The notes beneath the pieces are model-generated. The model was not told where the DNA came from and searched no databases. It saw only the letters and a program-made list of their open reading frames with translations. This document shows positions 52,140 through 62,100 of a DNA stretch of 64,000 bases, one piece after another; within the stretch, counting starts at the first letter, position 1; each line of letters begins with the position of its first letter. This DNA is from Candidatus Amarolinea dominans (lineage in GTDB: Bacteria; Chloroflexota; Anaerolineae; SSC4; Amarolineaceae): NCBI GenBank assembly GCA_016719785.1, contig JADJYJ010000008.1:310001-374000 (forward strand), written 5' to 3'. The translations under genes were made by a program, and so were the position numbers.

Positions 52140-52970
52140 TCAGCCGCCCGCAAATTGCAGTTTCGCGCCCAGCCATTCCACAATCGCCGCGTTGACCTGA
52201 TCCTGGCTGGGACTGATCGGCCCGCCGACCGAAACCAGGGCATGGCCGGCATTCCTGACCGATAGCAGCGTGGCCTGGCCGCCCACCGCCTGCAGCGCGG
52301 CCTGCAAGGCGACAGATTGGGCGATCGGCACAGTCTGGTCGCGCTCGCCATGCACGATGAAGAAGGGCGGCGCGCCGGCCTTGATGTAGGTAACCGGGCT
52401 GGCGCGGCGCAGCGCGTCCGGGTCGCGACCAAACACGGCGCGCAGGCGGCGCTGGAAGTACGAATTGGCTGAGATTGGGGTCAGGTCGGCCGGCCCATAC
52501 AGATCAACCACGGCCTGCACCTGGCTCGATTGATGTGCATACTCATCGGTGTCGAAACCCGCGCTGGCGTCGGTCAGGCCGGCCAGGGAAACCAGATGCC
52601 CTCCCGCGCTGTTGCCGATGATGGCGATGCGCTGCGGATCAATGCCATACTTGACCGCGTGGGCGCGCAGGAACCGGATGGCGCATTTCACATCCTGGAT
52701 GTGCGCGGGGAACAAGAATTCGGGCGCCAGCCGATAATTCAGAGCCACAAAGATGCCGCCGCGCTCAGTGATGGCCGGCGCCAGCTCCAGGCTGTAGCCG
52801 CCATTCTTGTTACCTGTTGTCCACGCGCCGCCATGCACGTAAACCACGGTCGGCGCCGGCGCATGCGCCTGTTGCGCGGCGGGGTAGAGGTCAAGGACCA
52901 TCCCCGATTGATTGCTGTACACGATGTTCTTCAGCCGCTTGATGGGCGGCGCACCACGAGTCCGTGCCAT
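52140..52970 (-). CDS. Alpha/beta hydrolase (HSL/BD-FAE-type esterase)
   Basis: A 276-residue esterase or lipase. The oxyanion-hole motif HGGAW is at 46-50, the nucleophile elbow GNSAGG at 119-124 (Ser121), the acid in HGERD (Asp211) and the general base in NAGHAL (His243). NYRLAPEFLFPAHIQDV is typical of the hormone-sensitive-lipase group. There is no signal peptide, so it is cytoplasmic. GGAGGTGAGAC directly precedes the ATG. Its substrate is unknown; short-chain acyl esters are usual. It is upstream of ppk1 on the same strand. Confidence 0.92.
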   Translation of the reverse strand: MARTRGAPPIKRLKNIVYSNQSGMVLDLYPAAQQAHAPAPTVVYVHGGAWTTGNKNGGYSLELAPAITERGGIFVALNYRLAPEFLFPAHIQDVKCAIRFLRAHAVKYGIDPQRIAIIGNSAGGHLVSLAGLTDASAGFDTDEYAHQSSQVQAVVDLYGPADLTPISANSYFQRRLRAVFGRDPDALRRASPVTYIKAGAPPFFIVHGERDQTVPIAQSVALQAALQAVGGQATLLSVRNAGHALVSVGGPISPSQDQVNAAIVEWLGAKLQFAGG

Positions 52971-53048
52971 GTCTCACCTCCAGCGCAACTGCCCATGCAT
53001 CCGGCGCGACCACCCCCCGCGGGAACGGGCGGGGGGGGGGCCCGGGGC

Positions 53049-53128
53049 GAGGTCGGCCTGCGCCGACCGGCGTCCACAGGGGACGCCGCGGCACGCCCAT
53101 CAGGCGGTTTCAATCGCTGAGCAGTTAC
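53049..53128. repeat. Dispersed palindromic repeats (copy 2 of the 23151 element, and a TGAGCAGTTAC copy)
   Basis: 53049-53089 matches 23151-23190 in inverted orientation, including GGTCGGC-CTGC-GCCGACC. 53095-53116 (CCCATCAGGCGGTTTCAATCGC) matches 5782-5805 near the 122-bp repeats, and TGAGCAGTTAC follows at 53118-53128. The intergenic gap 52971-53171 also holds a run of 11-12 G at 53028-53040, a likely assembly weak spot. No gene is seen. Confidence 0.6.
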
Positions 53129-53171
53129 TATTCAACGTCACTTCACCGGGCAAGGCGCCAATCGCCCTGCG

Positions 53172-56100
53172 CTACGGTTGTACCGCAAACGCGGTCACTT
53201 TGCAAGCCGGGGTGTCTACAACAAGAACCTGATTCGAGGAACTGACGGCAATGCCCAGCAGTTTGCGGAACTGGCCGGGTTCGTTGCCCTCCATGCCAAA
53301 TTGACCGACCGGCGCGCCATCCGGCGCCAGGATGACGACCCGAAAGCCCTCAGGATCGGTGGCGTACAGACGGCCATCGCCGCCCGTCGCCAGGTGCGGC
53401 CCGTCCAACGTGCCGGCCGGGGTCAACGCCAGCGACTTGACGATGGCGGCGTCTGCGGCCAGGTGCCAGAGGATGCCGTTGGTTGCCTCCACCACCCAGA
53501 TGTCGCCGCCAGGGCCGACCGCCACGTCAGTTGGCTGCCCCTGGCCCACCGGGGGTTCGTCCTTGCCGCCGATCTGCGCCAGGCGCTGACCGGCCGCATC
53601 GAGATGCAGGATGCGAATGCCGCCGGTGTCGGCCACCCACAGATCGCCCTGTCCATCTACCCACAAGCCACGCGGGCGGTAGAAGGTGTTCTCCACCCCA
53701 AACGCGGCCACGAACTGACCGTCGGCGGTGAAGCGCTGCAAGCGCTGCTGCACCGAGTCCAACACCACCAGGGTGCCGTCGGGCGCTATCCCCAGGTCGA
53801 ACGGCTCGATGAACTGCCCGTCGCCCTCGCCTTCACGACCCCAGGCCTTGACGAACTTGCCCGCCTTGTCTAACTTGACGATGCGGTGATTGCCCGTGTC
53901 GGCCACGTAGATATTGCCTTCGGCATCCACCGTGACCCCGCGCGGCTGATTGAACTGACCATTGCCGCTGCCGCAAGCCCCACTCTGCCACACCACCGGC
54001 AGCGCCAGGTCGGGCAGGCTGCCGAGCTGGCCGGCCGCGGCCACCGGAGGCTGCCCGCCGCTGGTCGGCGGCTCCGCGCCGGCCGGCTGTCCGCCGGACA
54101 CGTCAGGCGTTGGCGGCGTTGGCGGCGCCGGGGTTGGGGGGGCAGGCAGCACGATGTTCGTCGGCACCATGTCCTCGATGGGGAAGAGGTAGGTGGGCGG
54201 GATGATCTCCTTGCCCCCGCCGGGCGGCTGCCACCACAACTGCATGTCGCGCGAGCCGCCGATCTGCCAATACCTGACCTCGATGTCGTGGAAGCCTTGA
54301 TCCAGGAAGATGCTGCCCTCACGATACTCAGAGCCGTGCGAGCCGCCGTTGTCCGCGACCAGCGTCTTGTTGATGAAGACCTGGGCGCCGTCATCGGCCC
54401 GTGCGCCAAAGAGGTACTGACCGCTCTGCGGTGCGGCAATTTTGCCCCGCCAGACGATGCTGTACGGCTCTGAGAGCACCGGGTTGGGCAAGACAAAGAT
54501 GTCGTGCTGGATGCGCACCGGCTGGCCGCTGGCGTCGCCGGTCGGGTAATAGTAACCGATCAGGCCGCTGTTGGCGATCTCCAGGGCATAGAGCGCGTCG
54601 GCTGATACCACACCGGCCGGGATGCCGGGTCCGCTCCAGGAAAACCGAATGCGGCCCGGCTGCTGGCCGCTGTTGTAGGTCAGCGCGATGCCCTGAAAAC
54701 CGCCGGGCAGGGTGATGGTTTTGGTCTGCGTGTGCTGGCTGTCGGCCTCTGTGATCTGCAGTATGGGCTTGTCGTTGATCCACAGCTCGGCCGCGCCGTC
54801 GCTGGTCAGCTCGAAGGTGTATTGGCCGTAACCGCCGCTGGTGAAGAGCGCGCCTTGCCAGCGCACGGAGAAGGGCGCTTGCAGCGGCGGCGCGGTGGTT
54901 TTCCAGTCGAAATCAATCGCTGTGTCGCGGCGCTCGATGGTGGGCGGGCCACCGGCGGCGGCGGCGGGATAGAAGCGCGCAATCAGCCCGCGCCCCTGCG
55001 CCACTGCGGCTGTCGGGACGCGGTAACTGACGAAGAGCGAAGCGCCGAAGGGGTCCTGATGATAATCGGCCGCGCCGTCCGGGTAGATCTGCTGCAACAG
55101 CGGCACCAGGCGCCGATCGAGGGTTTCCATCACATAAACGACATCGCCCTCGGCCTGGACGCTGCGCAGCGGCAGATGTTCGGCCAGGTTGAGCAGGGTG
55201 TAGGGCCGGCGACGGCTGATCAGTTCCACGGCCGAATGGCGCTCGAACGCCGGCGACAGGTAGACCTGGGCGTTCGCCGGCAGGTCACGCAGATAGGCGC
55301 CGATGGCGGCCTCCGACGCGCTGAACGCGCGCCAGACCGACGGGTCCTTGGCCTGCTTGTTGAAGAAGGTGTCGGCGTTGACCGCGCCTACGTACAGCAC
55401 CAACGCCAGCAGGGCGAGCAGGAAAGGCTGGGTCGCCCGCTGTTGCCGCGCGCGGCGCGCCGGTTCGGCCTTGGGCAGCCGCCACGCGGTCAGGTAGACA
55501 TCCCAGGCACGATCCAGGACCAGGCCCACCAACAGGAAGATGACGGGCAGCAGGCCGATGGGGCGGCGCGCGGTGGGCGCTTCATGGGCCACGGAGAGCA
55601 CCGCGACGCTGCCCACGATAATGATCCAGGTGAAGCTGAGGAAGGGCAGCGGCCGCCACAGATGGCGCAGCATGTAGGCCAGGCCCAGGATGACCAACGC
55701 GCCGACCACGACATCGAGCAGGGGCGCGCCGGGCAGGTTGTTGAGCGCGGCCAGGTCGCCGCGCCAGTGAAATGACCAAAGGACCTTGTCCAGGTTGTCC
55801 CACAACGGCTTGAGCGAACCGCCCGCGTTCTCGATGTCATTGAAAACTGAGATGTGGCGCGTGCGGCCGATGAAGACGGCCCAGTGTTGGATAATGTAGA
55901 CGCCCAGCGGCGCCACGCCCACGATGCCGCCGGCCGCCATGACCAGGCTGCCTTCGATGGTCTCCCGCCAGCGCTGCCAGTGCGTGATCAGCCAGTAGAG
56001 CAAGAAAATGCCCACTACGAACGGTACGATACGAAAAGCCGTGTAGGTGTTCATGCCCAGCGCCAGCATCAGCCCGGTCCAGGCCCAGTCACGCCGCCGG

Positions 56101-57152
56101 CCATAGCGCACGGCGCGGATCAAGAAGAGGAAGAGCAGGCTCTCCACCAGCGGCACCATGATCAGTTCATAGACGATGCGGCTGAAGGTCAGATGCCAGC
56201 GGCTGACGGCAAAGAGGGCCGTGGTTGGCAGGGCAATGTGCCAGTCGAACAGCTCACGCGCGAGGAAATAGAAGGCGAGCAGGCTGAGGGTCGCGACGAT
56301 AGCGGACACCAGGCGCATCTGCGTGATGCCGACGCCGGCCAGTTTGAACATGAAGGCGATCAGGTAGGTGAACAGCGTGGCCTGGCCCTCGTTGGTTTCG
56401 GCGTAGGGCGTGTAGAGCCGGCCGTTCAGCCACTTGAGCGCGTCCATACCGTTGTTGCATTCATCGGATTGACAGCCATTGGGGAAGGTGTTGATCTGGT
56501 AGACGCGCAGGAACAGGGCCACGAGGAGCAGGATGATGAGAGCGATGATCTCCGGGGAGGAAAACCAGGTGCGCAGCGCGGTGCGCAGCGATCGCCTGGC
56601 CGCAGGCGCGGGCGCCAGCGGCGCCGGCTCAGCGTCCGGGATCATAGCGGTCGCGACGTCCGGCGCGGTGATGGGCGACAACAGCTCATGGGCGGGGAGC
56701 GCCAGGGTCGCGGCATCCAGCGTAGCCTCCGCATCCGGCACGTCGGCGCTGTCTGGCGCGGGCGCGGACTCAGGCCGTGACCGTTGTTCCTGCACCTCAC
56801 TGCCGTTGGCCCAGGTGCCGGCGATGAAAAGAGGAATGCTGACGAGCCACAGGATCAACGGCAAACCAGTGAACTGCAGATCACCGGGCGGCGCCTGCCA
56901 GAAGAGGACAATGGCAACCCCAGCCAGCAGCACGCTGAGGATGGTCAGACCGAACGACCAGCGCGGCCAGTGCCGGCGCGCCACCAGGTCAGGCCAGGGC
57001 GCGGGCGGGCGCGCAACCAGGGCAAAGATGAGGCCCGCCAGCAGGAACAGGAGCAGGGCATCACGCCGCGGATCCGTCTGCGAGCTGCGCAGCAGCGAAG
57101 CGCCGAGCAAGGCAATGAGAAGGGCAAGTAGAATATAGCTAATTTTGCGCAT
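53172..57152 (-). CDS. GT39/PMT-type membrane glycosyltransferase fused to two PA14 domains and an NHL propeller
   Basis: A 1326-residue fusion. Residues 1-110 hold four hydrophobic helices; an Ala/Pro/Asp-rich linker follows. From about 200 to 600 there is a polytopic GT-C core with the family's acidic loop (FPNGCQSDECNNGMDALKW, NEGQATLFTYLIA) and about ten further helices. Two PA14 beta-barrels follow (GLIARFYPAAAA...WQGALFTSGGYGQYTFEL and GLIGYYYPTGDA...WRGKIAAPQSGQYLFG), then a Pro/Thr linker and an NHL propeller (FNQPRGVTVDAEGNIYVADTGNHRIVKL and further blades). The GT part would transfer a polyprenyl-linked sugar on the outer face; the PA14 and NHL parts would bind glycans or proteins. 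Its ribosome site is weak. The architecture is unusual; function is inference. Confidence 0.88.
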   Translation of the reverse strand: MRKISYILLALLIALLGASLLRSSQTDPRRDALLLFLLAGLIFALVARPPAPWPDLVARRHWPRWSFGLTILSVLLAGVAIVLFWQAPPGDLQFTGLPLILWLVSIPLFIAGTWANGSEVQEQRSRPESAPAPDSADVPDAEATLDAATLALPAHELLSPITAPDVATAMIPDAEPAPLAPAPAARRSLRTALRTWFSSPEIIALIILLLVALFLRVYQINTFPNGCQSDECNNGMDALKWLNGRLYTPYAETNEGQATLFTYLIAFMFKLAGVGITQMRLVSAIVATLSLLAFYFLARELFDWHIALPTTALFAVSRWHLTFSRIVYELIMVPLVESLLFLFLIRAVRYGRRRDWAWTGLMLALGMNTYTAFRIVPFVVGIFLLYWLITHWQRWRETIEGSLVMAAGGIVGVAPLGVYIIQHWAVFIGRTRHISVFNDIENAGGSLKPLWDNLDKVLWSFHWRGDLAALNNLPGAPLLDVVVGALVILGLAYMLRHLWRPLPFLSFTWIIIVGSVAVLSVAHEAPTARRPIGLLPVIFLLVGLVLDRAWDVYLTAWRLPKAEPARRARQQRATQPFLLALLALVLYVGAVNADTFFNKQAKDPSVWRAFSASEAAIGAYLRDLPANAQVYLSPAFERHSAVELISRRRPYTLLNLAEHLPLRSVQAEGDVVYVMETLDRRLVPLLQQIYPDGAADYHQDPFGASLFVSYRVPTAAVAQGRGLIARFYPAAAAGGPPTIERRDTAIDFDWKTTAPPLQAPFSVRWQGALFTSGGYGQYTFELTSDGAAELWINDKPILQITEADSQHTQTKTITLPGGFQGIALTYNSGQQPGRIRFSWSGPGIPAGVVSADALYALEIANSGLIGYYYPTGDASGQPVRIQHDIFVLPNPVLSEPYSIVWRGKIAAPQSGQYLFGARADDGAQVFINKTLVADNGGSHGSEYREGSIFLDQGFHDIEVRYWQIGGSRDMQLWWQPPGGGKEIIPPTYLFPIEDMVPTNIVLPAPPTPAPPTPPTPDVSGGQPAGAEPPTSGGQPPVAAAGQLGSLPDLALPVVWQSGACGSGNGQFNQPRGVTVDAEGNIYVADTGNHRIVKLDKAGKFVKAWGREGEGDGQFIEPFDLGIAPDGTLVVLDSVQQRLQRFTADGQFVAAFGVENTFYRPRGLWVDGQGDLWVADTGGIRILHLDAAGQRLAQIGGKDEPPVGQGQPTDVAVGPGGDIWVVEATNGILWHLAADAAIVKSLALTPAGTLDGPHLATGGDGRLYATDPEGFRVVILAPDGAPVGQFGMEGNEPGQFRKLLGIAVSSSNQVLVVDTPACKVTAFAVQP

Positions 57153-57203
57153 GGTACCGATCGCTGGGGGATGAATGGGTGAAATTTGGTAAAAGGCATT
57201 CGT

Positions 57204-57232
57204 ATTTTAGCACAGAGTGAGTCTGCTGCCAA
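57204..57232 (-). promoter_or_regulatory. Promoter of the GT39-PA14-NHL gene
   Basis: On the minus strand TTGGCA (57227-57232), 17-bp spacer and TAAAAT (57204-57209), about 45 nt before the likely ATG at 57152. Confidence 0.65.
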
Positions 57233-57736
57233 TCAGGCTTGGGTGTGATTCGAAACCAGGTGTCCGCCGGGGCGGGGGGCGGTTTTCTTTGACAAATCAG
57301 TAGCAGGCTGGCGGCAGGGGCCCGCCCTCCCCGCCGCAAACCAGTTGTTTTGGCACGAAATTTAGGGTTCAATGCCAGTGAACTACGCCGGATCGAAAAA
57401 TCGGCATCACCGAAGGGATGGACGCAACGGGCGAACGAATTAAGAATGTACGTACCAGGTTCACTCTAGATTTACAGACGGTCGGACAATTTTCGCCATA
57501 TGGTCCCCTCCACCACACACTGGAAGATACGTGCCGCATGTTCATTGGCCGGAAATAGATGAAGACTTGAGCGTTGAAGGTTTGCTCGTCTGCTGCAATG
57601 CAAGGCTTTACCTGCCCAACACCGTTTGCAGTTGACGCCGAACCAGCTAGCGCGGTTTGAGCGAAGATGCGTACGGCGCAACTGACACTAGCCGTTGGGC
57701 TCGCGCAAATAGCGTCAGATGTGCAGAGGAATACCG
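57233..57736. other. Intergenic region without recognisable gene
   Basis: About 500 bp between divergent genes. I see G/C-rich stretches at 57268-57290 and 57318-57345 that are partly complementary, and an AT-richer part from 57360. Small frames in it have no ribosome sites or family resemblance. Confidence 0.5.
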
Positions 57737-58181
57737 ATGGATGAAGATTTCGTAAAATACATTCGACAACTCAGGACGGTTAATGAAGAACAGGTCAGAA
57801 GGCAACATGAGCAGAAATTGCAGGAAGAGCGCGCAAAAACAGCAACACAAGCTGAGTGTGAACGTCTGCGAAAAGGGTATAATTTAGACTGGCTCAGTCG
57901 TTTAGAAGATAGAACAAGCCAGGCATGTTTTAAACAGGATAAGCCGAATGACTTGGATTCATTGACCTTGAACTCTAAGCTAACACTTGAGATTTGGGAT
58001 TTGAAGCATCAGGACGGTTGGCAAAGAACTGGGAGCATACTTGTTGCTAGGGCTAAGGGATTGGCAGGGAGGATGGCACAGCATTGCGGCCTCTATTGAG
58101 TACAAAGTGCAGGAAGATAGCCGCAGCGAAATCTATGCATACAGCGAAGTGGCAACTGGACTGAAATTGGGAGTGGCGTGA
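57737..58181 (+). CDS. Hypothetical helical protein, broken by a one-base shift, atypical base composition
   Basis: From ATG 57737 (AGAGGA 8 nt upstream) the frame gives a charged coiled coil (NEEQVRRQHEQKLQEERAKT), then LDWLSRLEDRTSQACF and LTLEIWDLKHQDGWQ. After that the sense moves to the next frame near 58023-58025 (AAA): ELGAYLLLGLRDWQGGWHSI, then ASIEYKVQEDSRSEIYAYSE, ending at 58181. The original frame stops at 58099. The joined protein would have about 148 residues. I do not recognise the family. Base composition and codon use are clearly more AT-rich than the neighbours, suggesting recent transfer. It precedes a restriction gene and may belong to the same accessory region. Confidence 0.55.
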
Positions 58182-58514
58182 TGTTTGGCCCCTTGGACCA
58201 GGCCAGGGGGCCCCGGATTGAAAGGGTCGGGCCAAAACAGAAAGGTGTTTGGGGCGGCTGGTTTGTGGCAAAGGAGCAGGGAAGAGGAGCGGCGGGGGGC
58301 GGGGAGGGGGGCGGGTGCCCCTGGGCAGCCAAAGGCCTGTTTCGCTACACCTTATGCGGCTGGTTGGGCAGCCCGGTGCAAGCCAGGGCCGACACGTTCG
58401 TCCCACGAATGCGGCTGGAAAAGACCTTCGTTGCCGCTTCATGCTGCGTCGCCGGTTGCATCTGGACGCTGATGTACGCGCTGGTGTTCGGCTGCTGAGG
58501 ACATAGCTAATCCC
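58182..58514. other. Intergenic region before the restriction gene
   Basis: About 330 bp of G-rich sequence (including 58290-58320). Three overlapping frames are open here but overlap each other, differ in composition from real genes and lack ribosome sites or motifs, so none is called. Confidence 0.45.
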
Positions 58515-59150
58515 ATGACAGATTCCATGAACCCACCGTTGCTGCCGTCGGGCAAGTCGCTCTTTTCGCTGCACTACCTGGAGTCGCGTCTGCCCGCGCA
58601 CCCCGAATGGGCGGAAGATCCGACCCAGGCGTTCGCGGCGTTGGCCGCGTTGTGGGAGAAGGCGCAGCGTTACGGCGCGGCCTGGAACGAGGCACAGACC
58701 GAGGACGAATTCATCAAGCCGACGCTGGCCCTGTTGGGCTGGAGCTACATCCCCCAGGTCAAGAACAGCCGGGGCGGCCGCGTCAACCGGCCCGACTATG
58801 CCCTGTTTGCCGACGAAGCGACCAAGAACGCCGCGTATCCCCACCAGGGGGACGATGACCCCTTCTACGGCCGCAGCCTGGCCATCGCCGAGGCGAAATA
58901 CTGGGGCCGGCCCCTCAGCCGGAAGGACGCCAGCGGTCGCGACACTTGGAAGAGCGACAACAACCCCAGCCACCAGATGGTCGGCTACCTGGTGGGAACC
59001 CGCTGCCCGTGGGGCATCCTCACCAACGGCCGCATCTGGCGCCTCTACAGCCGCGAGGTCAGCAGCACTGCCAGCGAGTATTACGAGGTTGACCTGGCGG
59101 CGATCTGCCTGCCTCCCCCTCTCCTCGCAGGAGAGGGGGCCGGGGGGTGA
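58515..59150 (+). CDS. Type IIG-like restriction-modification enzyme, N-terminal nuclease part
   Basis: About 200 residues of sense followed by a tail encoded by an inserted palindrome. TEDEFIKPTLALLGWSYIPQ begins the PD-(D/E)xK nuclease domain; RPDYALF and LAIAEAKYW supply the D...ExK residues, and HQMVGYLVGTRCPWGILTNG the remainder. Sense ends at EYYEVDLAAICL, after which CCCCCTCTCCT-CGC-AGGAGAGGGGG is inserted and the frame stops at 59150 (PPLLAGEGAGG). The body of the enzyme continues in the next frame. A second ATG (58527) is possible; neither has a strong ribosome site. Confidence 0.85.
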   Translation: MTDSMNPPLLPSGKSLFSLHYLESRLPAHPEWAEDPTQAFAALAALWEKAQRYGAAWNEAQTEDEFIKPTLALLGWSYIPQVKNSRGGRVNRPDYALFADEATKNAAYPHQGDDDPFYGRSLAIAEAKYWGRPLSRKDASGRDTWKSDNNPSHQMVGYLVGTRCPWGILTNGRIWRLYSREVSSTASEYYEVDLAAICLPPPLLAGEGAGG

Positions 59151-59152
59151 GG
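59113..59152 (+). mobile_element. Palindromic element inserted in the restriction gene (frame-breaking copy)
   Basis: A perfect 11-bp stem (59115-59125 with 59129-59139) with loop CGC, followed by CCGGGGGGTGAGGT, is the same element as at 43381-43509 and 59840-59902 but shortened at its left end. The gene is in one frame before it and another after it. Confidence 0.75.
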
Positions 59153-62100
59153 TTGACACCTTCCGCCGCTTTTGGCTCTTTTTCCGCCGCGCCGCGTTTA
59201 CGCCTGATGCGCAGGGCCGTAGCTTTGTCCGCCGCATCCATGAAGGCTCTGCGACCTACGCCCGCGAGATCAGCGACAAGCTGAAGGAGCTGGTCTTCGA
59301 CGAGGTGATGCCGGAGATCGCGGGCGGCTTCGTGGCCTACCGCCGCCAGCAGCTTGGCATGCGCGAGGAGACGGCCGAGAGCCTGGGACAGGTCTATCGC
59401 GCCAGCCTGAGCCTGCTCTACAAGCTGCTTTTCGTGCTCTACGCGGAGGCGCGCAACCTGCTGCCCATCACCAACCCGGCCTATTGGGAGGAGAGCCTGA
59501 CGCGCATGGCGCGCCAGGTGGCCGAGCGCGCAGATCGCGGCCTGGCGATCAGCGACGCGACCCACGCGACCCGCCAGTATGACAGCCTGCTGGCCCTCTT
59601 CCGCCGCATTGACCAGGGAGATCCTGACCTGGGCGTGCCGCGTTACGACGGCGGCCTCTTCAACCCGGCCACGCCCGACAACCGCTTCCTGGCCGGGCAC
59701 AAACTCAGCGACCGGGCCGTGGCCCGCGCGGTAGACATCCTGGTGCGCGACGCCGGCCAGCCGGTGGACTACGCCTACATCAGCGTGCGCAACCTGGGCA
59801 GCATCTACGAGGGGCTGCTGGAGAACAAGCTGGCCCTCACCTCACCCCCGGCCCCCTCTCCTCTCCCGATTACGGGAGAGGAGAGGGGGTTGGGGGGCGA
59901 GGTCCTCCTCGTCAACGATCGCGGCGAGCGCAAGGCGACCGGCTCCTACTACACCCCCGACTACATCGTGGACTACATCGTCCGGCAGACGTTGGGGCCG
60001 GTGCTGGATGGCCGGCAGACCGCGTTCGCCGCGGCTATGGATCGCATCGCCGAGCTGCGCGGCCGGCTGGCCAAGACACTGGACGCCGGCGTCAACCGCC
60101 ATCTGCGCGGTCAGCTCGCGGGGGCCGAGCGCGACGCGGCCGAGGCGTTCCTGGGGATCAAGGTCTGCGATCCGGCCATGGGGTCGGGTCATTTCCTGGT
60201 CAACGCGGTGGACTTCCTGACCGATGGCATCATCCTGCGCATGCAGGCGTATCACGACAGCCATGCCGGCGTGCCGTGGGAGTGGAACCCGATCCGCCAG
60301 ACGGTGGAACGGGTGCGCGGGGAGATCGTGGGAGAGATGGCGCGGCAGGGGATCGGGCTGGACGCGGCGCGGCTGGATGACACCAGCCTGCTGACCCGCC
60401 TGGTGCTGAAGCGCTGCATCTACGGCGTGGATCTGAACCCGATGGCCGTGGAGCTGGCCAAGCTGAGCCTGTGGCTGCACTCCTTCACCGTGGGCGCGCC
60501 CCTCAGCTTCCTGGATCATCACCTGCGTTGGGGCAACTCGCTGATCGGCAGCGACGTGCGCACCGTCGAGGCGGCCATCGCCGCGACCGACAGCGGCCAG
60601 ATGGCGCTGTGGGGCGGGCCGTTCGCCGGGCTGCTGGCCCTCACCACCACCATGCTGGAGATCGCGGGCCGGGCCGACACCACCCTGGCCGACGTGCGCC
60701 AGAGCGCGGACGAGTTCGCCGCCATGCAGGCCGCGCTGACCCCCTACAAGCAGGCGCTCGACCTGTGGGTGAGCCAGTGGTTCGACGAAGGACGCAAGAC
60801 GAAAGACCACGGCGCGGCCTTCGAGTTCATGACCGTGCATGGCGCGGACGTGCTGCCCGCGCTGCGCGGGGAGCGTGCCCTGGCCGAGAAGGTCCGGGTC
60901 GCGGTCGAGCGGTCACGGGCGCTGTGGGCCGAGAAACGCTTCTTCCACTGGGACCTGGAGTTTCCGGAGGTCTTCGTAGACCTGGCGCGGCGCGATTGGG
61001 CGGAGAATCCGGGGTTCGACGCGGTGATCGGGAACCCGCCGTATGTGCGGCAGGAGCAGTTGGCGCCGCTCAAACCCCACTTTGCCGCCAATTTTGCCGA
61101 GGTCTACCACGGCACGGCCGACCTGTTCGTCTATTTCTTCGCCCAGGGCTTGCGCCAACTACGGGCGGGCGGCCGATTGGCCTACATCAGCAGCAATAGC
61201 TGGTTCCGCGCCGCCTATGCCAAAGGGCTGCGGGCCTACTTGCGCACCCACATGATGATCGAGACGCTGGTGGACATCGGCGACAACCACGTCTTCACAG
61301 ACGCGGCGGATGTCTACCCGGCGATTCCGGTCGTGCAGAAAACCCCGCCCGCCCCCGATCATCACGCGCAGGTCGCCATCTTCACGCGCGGCGAAGGGGT
61401 GAAGCAGTTTGCCGAGCAGGTGGCGGCCAAGCTGATGCCGGTCGCGATCCACGATCAGCCGGACGCCGGCTGGCAACTGGGCGACGACGCGGGGCGACGT
61501 GTGTTCACCAAGCTGATGGCCGCCGGCCGGCCGTTGGGCGAGGTAGTGAAGGGGGGGATCTACTACGGAGTTAAAACGGGCTCGAATGAAGTATTCATCA
61601 TTGATCGGGCAACGCGTACTCGGCTGGTGCAGGCTGATCCTCACTCCGCTGAGATTATGAAGCCGATTCTTCGCGGCGAAGATCTGCGACCATGGTTTTG
61701 GGAAGATGAAGAACGGTGGCTAATCTTCACGCGCAGGGGGATCAATATCGAGGCTTATCCCGTCGTCAAGGAGTTCTTGACGCCTTTCCGCAAGCAGTTG
61801 GAACCGCGACCTACCGATTGGGATAGGACGCAACCGTGGTCAGGCCGGAAGCCCGGTGCCTATGAATGGTACGAAATTCAGGACACAATCGACTATTATC
61901 GGGCTTTCGCTACGCCAAAGATTTTCTGGCCCGATATCGCCAAATCACCGCGATTTGTATGGGATGATGCTGACACATATGCGAGTAATACCGCGTACTT
62001 TGTCTCCGATGCGACTCCATACTTACTCGGTATACTGGCGAGTCGAACAACATGGTTTGGTATCACCAACCTGTCACAGCCATTTGGAGAGCGGATCGGA

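Noticed and set aside
58178..58506. Three overlapping plus-strand frames before the restriction gene
   Set aside because: They overlap each other in different frames, are of biased G-rich composition and have no motif or ribosome site.
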